64,000 bases of DNA from Glebionis coronaria (lineage: Eukaryota; Streptophyta; Magnoliopsida; Asterales; Asteraceae), in the NCBI GenBank assembly GCA_025667525.1, contig CM046874.1:282024880-282088879 (forward strand). The letters are read 5' to 3'. Shown here piece after piece: positions 59,200-64,000 of this stretch. The notes under the pieces are model-generated. The model was not told where the DNA came from. It did no database searches and was given only the letters and a program-made list of their open reading frames with translations. The translations under genes were made by a program, and so were the position numbers. The stretch's first letter is position 1, and each line of letters begins with the position of its first letter.

Positions 59200-60836
59200 T
59201 ATGTTCTTGATTATGACTAATCGAATTGACCCGGTTTTACGTGCGACTCAGTTGTTCTTGGTAATAAAAAGAAAGGTGATTATCTGTTTTAAACTAAAGA
59301 TGAAAACTTTAAAAATATAAACTAAAAATAAAGGACTTAAACAAACTTAAAACTTTAACAAAATATAAATTTGAAAATAAAATAAAACAAGACACTTAAA
59401 AACAAAGCTTAATAAAATTGGTGGGAAAAATAAAATTTAAAAACAATTCGGAATCAAAATCAAATTATAATTCGGAATGAAAAAATAGGATCTAATTCGG
59501 AACATCAAAACCAAACCTAATTCGGATTCCTAAAAAGTTCTTAATCCGGAATATGTATTCAACTACAATCCGGAATCCAAGATAAATATGTAATTCGGAT
59601 TTTGACTCAAAACGTAATTCGGAATACATGTGATAAATCTAATTCGGAATCCAACTTTTGGCCTAATCCGGAATCTATAATCCGGATAGTAATCCGGAAT
59701 GTGTAGCTATCAAGTAATTCAGAATAACCACTAAAACACAATTCGGAAAACTGATTTCATATCTAATTCGGAATATGAGTGTTTAAGACCTAATCCAGAA
59801 TAAACAACTAATGCTAATTCGGAAAGATTTGCAAGATGTAATTCGGAATAATTTCAAACTAACCTAATTCGGATTAAATTTAAATTTACTATTCGGAATA
59901 AATGTTAAATATATAATTCGGGAAAAGGGTTTTGTAAGTCGGATTAAGAAGAATAAGCTAACATCAAATAAGCACTTAACCAAAAATTAAACCAAACTAA
60001 TTTTAAGAAAAACTAAATAAGCTACAAATTAAAAACTTTAAAAACACCAAATAATCAAAATTATTAAAATCAACTTTTAAAAGATTAATCTACCAAATCA
60101 ACTTAATTAAAAATAAGGCAAACACACAATAAGCAATAAGCACAATAAGCTAAAACCACCAAACACATGAAAACAATAAGAACAATCAAATAAGCACATC
60201 AATCAAACAATTAAAAAGATCAAACAAACTACATGATTAATCAAACCGAACAATAGATTTAAAAACAAGAAAGGAAGAATGAGAATGATTATAAAAAGCT
60301 TTAAATTAAGATGAAGATTAAGATTCAAAATTACAAGATTAAAGATGAAAAGCTTGAAAACATTAAAGAAAAGATAGAGAGACAAAGTAATTAACCTACT
60401 CCTAGAACTTAATTAAAACTAACTAATGATACAAAATGAAGGATTAGGAGACTATATATATGAGGAAGGGAAGTGGTGTTGTTGCTTCCTTCTTTTACTT
60501 TGTCTTCTCGTCTTTTAATTACTTCGTCTTTCTCGACTTTGTCTCAGGATTTGTCGAATGATAAAATGAAATTGTCTTATAATTTTCTTCTTTTATTAGA
60601 CTTGGTTCTTCGACTTCGTTAAACTTCCATCCTTAGACTTTTTCTTTGATAAATCTTCAGAATATGCCTTTGAATTCCGTTCTTTTTGCACTTTTGATCC
60701 TTTGACTTTGTCTTTTGTCTTTTTCTTCGATAAAAGCCCGTGAAAGCCCGTGTTTTCTTCTTTTTTCATATTTTGGTCCTAAAGCACAATAAAAACACAA
60801 ACCACGCATAGTTCCGACTTTTACGACATTAAATAC
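59200..60836 (-). repeat. 5' LTR of the second Athila, cut by Copia
   Basis: It matches 54340-55930. The break falls in TTAAATAC|ACG of the left LTR. AATTCGGAAT words recur throughout 59440-59945. Confidence 0.75.
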
Positions 60837-61145
60837 TGTTGTAAATACGTTTTTACGTATTTAGAAAGGATCGGTCACTCCAATGATATATTCAAGTATT
60901 GGGCTCGTGATCCATTAAGTATACATATAGTCCATATAGCCCACATGTAGGGTGGGCTATATATACCCCCTCCTAGCATGTTAGGAGGGGTTGGTCATTT
61001 TGTCACTTCACACATTTCACTGAATCAACCATTCCTCTCTTTCTATCCTTTCTCTCTCTACCTTTCTCTCTCTAGTTCTTCCATTTCCCTTCCATTCATT
61101 GGATAAATCATACATTGCTTAATCATAAGAAATCGAGGACCTACA
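60837..61145 (+). repeat. 5' LTR of the second Copia copy
   Basis: 309 bp, TGTTGTAAATACG...GGACCTACA, with short insertions relative to 3138-3428 (for example TATTCAAGTA near 60888). The TATA box and its two hairpins are kept. Confidence 0.9.
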
Positions 61146-61147
61146 AA

Positions 61148-61160
61148 TGGTATCAAGAGC
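61148..61160 (+). other. Primer binding site, tRNA-iMet type
   Basis: TGGTATCAAGAGC, two bases after the LTR. Confidence 0.8.
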
Positions 61161-61605
61161 CATGGGATGATTGTTTGGTTTTTGTGTTTGTGTTCTTGAT
61201 CAATTCGCCTATTTTGATCCTATTTCACACGTACCAATTTTTTTTTGTGTTATTATGCTTTAATCTTGATATACGTTATCTAGTTACTTGTTATAGTGAT
61301 TTGGTATTGGTATTTTGGGTTAAAAACACAAATTTTTGGGTGTTTGATTCGTTTTAGGATTAAAATTCCGAATTTGTTGTGTACTATCCGAGAAAAGTGG
61401 TAGTTTTGTCTCCATCGCAAAGTTTCCATCACAAAGTGAGCACAGTTCTTAATTCCGATCGCAAAAACCTAGGGTTTCTACATTGCGATCGAAGGGTATT
61501 CTGACACTTATTCTGATCGTGCATTGCGATAGCTCCTTGCATCATACATTGCGATCGGGTATAAGGCTATATTGAAACGTTACTCTGCCAAAATTTCATT
61601 AGCCA

Positions 61606-61880
61606 CATTCCGACAGGTATTGCGATCACACATTCCGACAGGTATTGCAATCACACATTCCGACAGGTATTGCGATTAGACATTCTGACAGGTATTGCGA
61701 TCAAATATTCCGACAGGTATTGCGATCAAACATTCCGACAGTTATTGTGATCAAACATTCCGACAGGTATTGCGATCAAACATTCCGACAGTTATTGCGA
61801 TCAAACAATCCAACAGGTATTCCGATCAAACATTCCGACAGGTATTCAGATAGACATTGCGACAGAACTTGTTTTGTGCA
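61606..61880 (+). repeat. 25-bp minisatellite CATTCCGACAGGTATTGCGATCAAA
   Basis: Units start at 61606, 61631, 61656, 61681, 61706, 61731, 61756, 61781, 61806 and 61831, an exact 25-bp period, with a degenerate end. Looser TTGCGATCG words lie upstream from 61480. It is in the leader before gag. A His/Ser/Asp/Arg repeat ORF through it is not a gene, as the period is not a multiple of three. Confidence 0.95.
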
Positions 61881-62101
61881 TTCCGATAGAGTGACAAGAT
61901 TTCCAAGATTTTTCAAAAACGTGTTTTTGAAATTTTTTAACTCGTGTGCAATTTTGTCTTGGAATTTTTGGTTTATTGAGAACATAATTTAGGGGATTTC
62001 AACATTATTTCTTGGCTTTAACACACAACAACAAACACAATTACTTTCTTTCATTGATCGATCGACAAGTAATCCTTACCTTCATATATCATCGATTTTC
62101 A

Positions 62102-64000
62102 ATGGAATCGTTTAATTCAACATCTAAAGAGGGAGACTTGCATCTCATGCAAAACACAGCTAGAGAAAGTGGTATAACGTTCTTTCGACTACTCCAGTCT
62201 CATCTAGTGACCATTTCTTGGTTTCAAGGAGGAAGCGAATTTCTGACACTCTTCGGTCAAGATCATTATATATTCATCGATTCAATATTCCTCAACTTGA
62301 ACCAACTAGCTGAGCAACTTCACAAAGAAGACTATAATCACTCGGCATTAGCATCTGCATATCAAGCTCTAGTGACACAACTTATGCACTTCTTCAAATT
62401 CAACATTCTTAAGTCTGAAAATTCAGGGATATGTCAATCATTTTTCAGTACACACAAACGGAAATTAAAGAGTTCCGTGGTACATTGTTGAAATTAATGA
62501 CATCGGTCTCGTCTTCGATTTATGAAAGATCTCGACTTCAGCAAGCGTATGATAATGGAGTGCAAGAATCTACGATGCAGATGCAAGAGGAGAATGATCA
62601 TACGGTTGACAACTTGGAGCATAAAGATTGCAAAAGCAAGGATTCGGGAGGAAAGCATGATACAAGCAGCATGTCAGGGATTGATGACACCATACCTGTA
62701 TATGACGAAGAGTCTACAAATACGGTACAAAGGAATGTGGTATATGATGTCTATGTCGATGAACTACCGCATGTTGCGCATACCGAACCTAATTATGACA
62801 AACATGAGATGGAAAAGGGTGATAGTTTTACCACTTCAGATTCATCCGATGTGAGTCAAAATGGGGGAGAAATTGTTCCATTTGCTATTGTACATCATGA
62901 TAAATGCTTTATGACTGCTTCACTAACCGATTCTGATTCCAAGATTAAAGATCTTGAAACGATTTTAGCTCAGCAATCTAAAGCTCTTGAGGATGCCAAA
63001 ATTGAATTTTCGAGGAAAACGGATAAATTTGAAAAGTATTTTGAAAAACTTGAAAATTCAAACGTTGTTCTTGAAAGAAAATTAAATCAAAAAATTCAAG
63101 ATTCTAAAGCTGAAAAAGATAATTTTGTGAGACAAGTTAAGTTGCTTGAATCTAAGTTGGCATCCCAAGATGAATTGCTCAAAGAGAATGAGACTTTAAA
63201 GGCTCAAGTACAAGAAAAGGTCTTTGCTATAGCTGCGTTGAAAAACGAATTAAGAAAAACTAAAGGATCTAGTGTGGATACTAAGCTTGAAAAACCATCA
63301 ATCTTGGGGAAACCGCCTCAAATTCAGTCTGTTAGACAACCGACTGCATTTTGATCCGAGCGACCAAAATCCTTGAGACCGCGGTTTGCCTCCCAATTTG
63401 ATATGGTTCATATTTCTAGACCAGTCACTCCACTATCTAGGCCCAATGTGACTAAAACAGCTTTTGCAAGACCTAATCACATGATTTCATCTAGCCTCCC
63501 CAGACATAGTATAAAGAACACGTCTCGAACTAGTTCAAATGATGTTCGCCGTAAATTTGGTCTAAGGGAAGCTATTCAGAAGACACAAGTAAGAGATAGG
63601 AATTTTAAACCTAGTCAGATGCCTTCTAGATTACCCAACACTGCTAACCGTAGCATATCATATCCTAGGAGCATCAATCAATCATATAGGAATTCTATAT
63701 CTTACTCTGACATTAAATATGCTACTTGTAAAACATGTAGGAAATGTGTCTTTAAAGCCAATCATGATTCTTGTGTCAAGAAATTACTTAATGAGGTGAA
63801 CTCCCATGCTAGACTTAAATCCCAGTGGGTACCTAAAATCAAACCCATGGGTAAAATGTGGCGCCCCACTGGTAGAACTTTCACTCTTGTAGGAAACGAG
63901 TGCCCTTTAACTAGGATAGTCTCTGATTCTACTAAGACTGCTAGGGAGGAAATTGAAAAGGATGATACATCACTTAAGCCTGAACTTAAGGTTTTCTATA
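62102..64000 (+). pseudogene. Copia-type gag-like ORF, broken, runs off the window
   Basis: The start ATG at 62102 matches the inverted copy at 11425. The frame shifts once in a T5 run near 62440. It is then open to a TGA at 63352-63354, where the other copy has AGA, and open again to the window end. Features: N-terminal helical part, acidic middle, a long coiled coil (about 62940-63270), then C-x2-C-x2-C and ANHD (about 63720-63770) and the PTGRTFTLVGN-type linker (about 63870). Different breaks in the two copies imply that their common ancestor was open. Product: capsid-like Gag. Confidence 0.75.

Larger units (their letters stand above)
54340..60836 (-). mobile_element. Second non-autonomous Athila element
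   Basis: Left LTR 54340-55996, tail 55997-57987, acidic ORF and protease 57988-59190, right LTR from about 59200, cut at 60836 by a Copia insertion. Gag and the primer site are missing: the protease active site begins within a few bases of the right LTR. RT and integrase are also absent. A few tens of bases of the right LTR should follow the Copia element outside the window. Confidence 0.8.
60837..64000 (+). mobile_element. Gag-only Copia family, second copy (3' end outside)
   Basis: Same family as 3138-12390, with LTR, primer site, leader and gag all in + order. It extends past the window, so whether pol follows cannot be judged. It was inserted into an Athila LTR. Confidence 0.85.

Noticed and set aside
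61606..61880. CRISPR-like array
   Set aside because: The 25-bp units are contiguous without unique spacers and lie in a retrotransposon leader of a plant.

Overview
The window is plant nuclear DNA made almost entirely of LTR retrotransposons, many nested inside one another. I found no host gene, tRNA, rRNA or CRISPR array. The retroelement proteins suggest Asteraceae, perhaps tribe Anthemideae (Tanacetum, Artemisia, Chrysanthemum). The clues are a third ORF behind a Copia pol, Cys-rich Athila-type ORFs, and Copia gags with a C-x2-C-x2-C...NHD motif. This assignment comes from remembered families, not from a search.

Left part (1-18317). A decayed Athila-type (Ty3/Gypsy) 3' tail on the + strand runs into an LTR (2765-13364), then a second copy of tail plus LTR (13377-15770). 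The first LTR is split by a 9.25 kb Copia-type element (3138-12390, 5-bp target duplication GAAAA). This Copia element is rearranged. Its outer LTRs, primer site and leader read +, but its gag, its 151-bp hairpin-repeat array and a second truncated LTR lie inverted inside. It shows no pol, so it looks like a gag-only non-autonomous element.

Middle part (18318-31000). A 5'-truncated chromovirus (RT, RNase H, integrase, chromodomain, 3' LTR) is disabled by four in-frame stops and no frameshift. To its right are the ATHILA-ORF1-like end and the 5' LTR of a minus-strand element, then the pol and gag remains of another minus-strand Gypsy element (Gypsy-3).

Right part (28343-54060). This is a three-level nest. 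Gypsy-3 holds a non-autonomous Athila (30998-49836, LTRs of 1549 bp with about 29 differences). That Athila in turn holds a young Copia element of Sirevirus type (34861-46868, 12,008 bp). The two 497-bp LTRs of the Sirevirus look identical, its target duplication is perfect, and gag, pol and a 1026-codon third ORF are all open. It carries about 39 copies of a TCAGCG-type motif spread over LTRs, spacers and coding regions. A 531-bp hAT-type MITE with a perfect 8-bp duplication lies in the Gypsy-3 LTR.

End (54340-64000). A second Athila (minus strand) keeps only protease and an acidic tail between its LTRs. Its right LTR is broken by another copy of the gag-only Copia family (60837 to beyond the window), this time uninverted.

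The most unusual signals are the 151-bp array of stem-loops with paired substitutions, the inverted composite element, the TCAGCG motif network in the Sirevirus, and the repeated appearance of an ATTCCG/CGGAAT-core minisatellite in unrelated retroelements.
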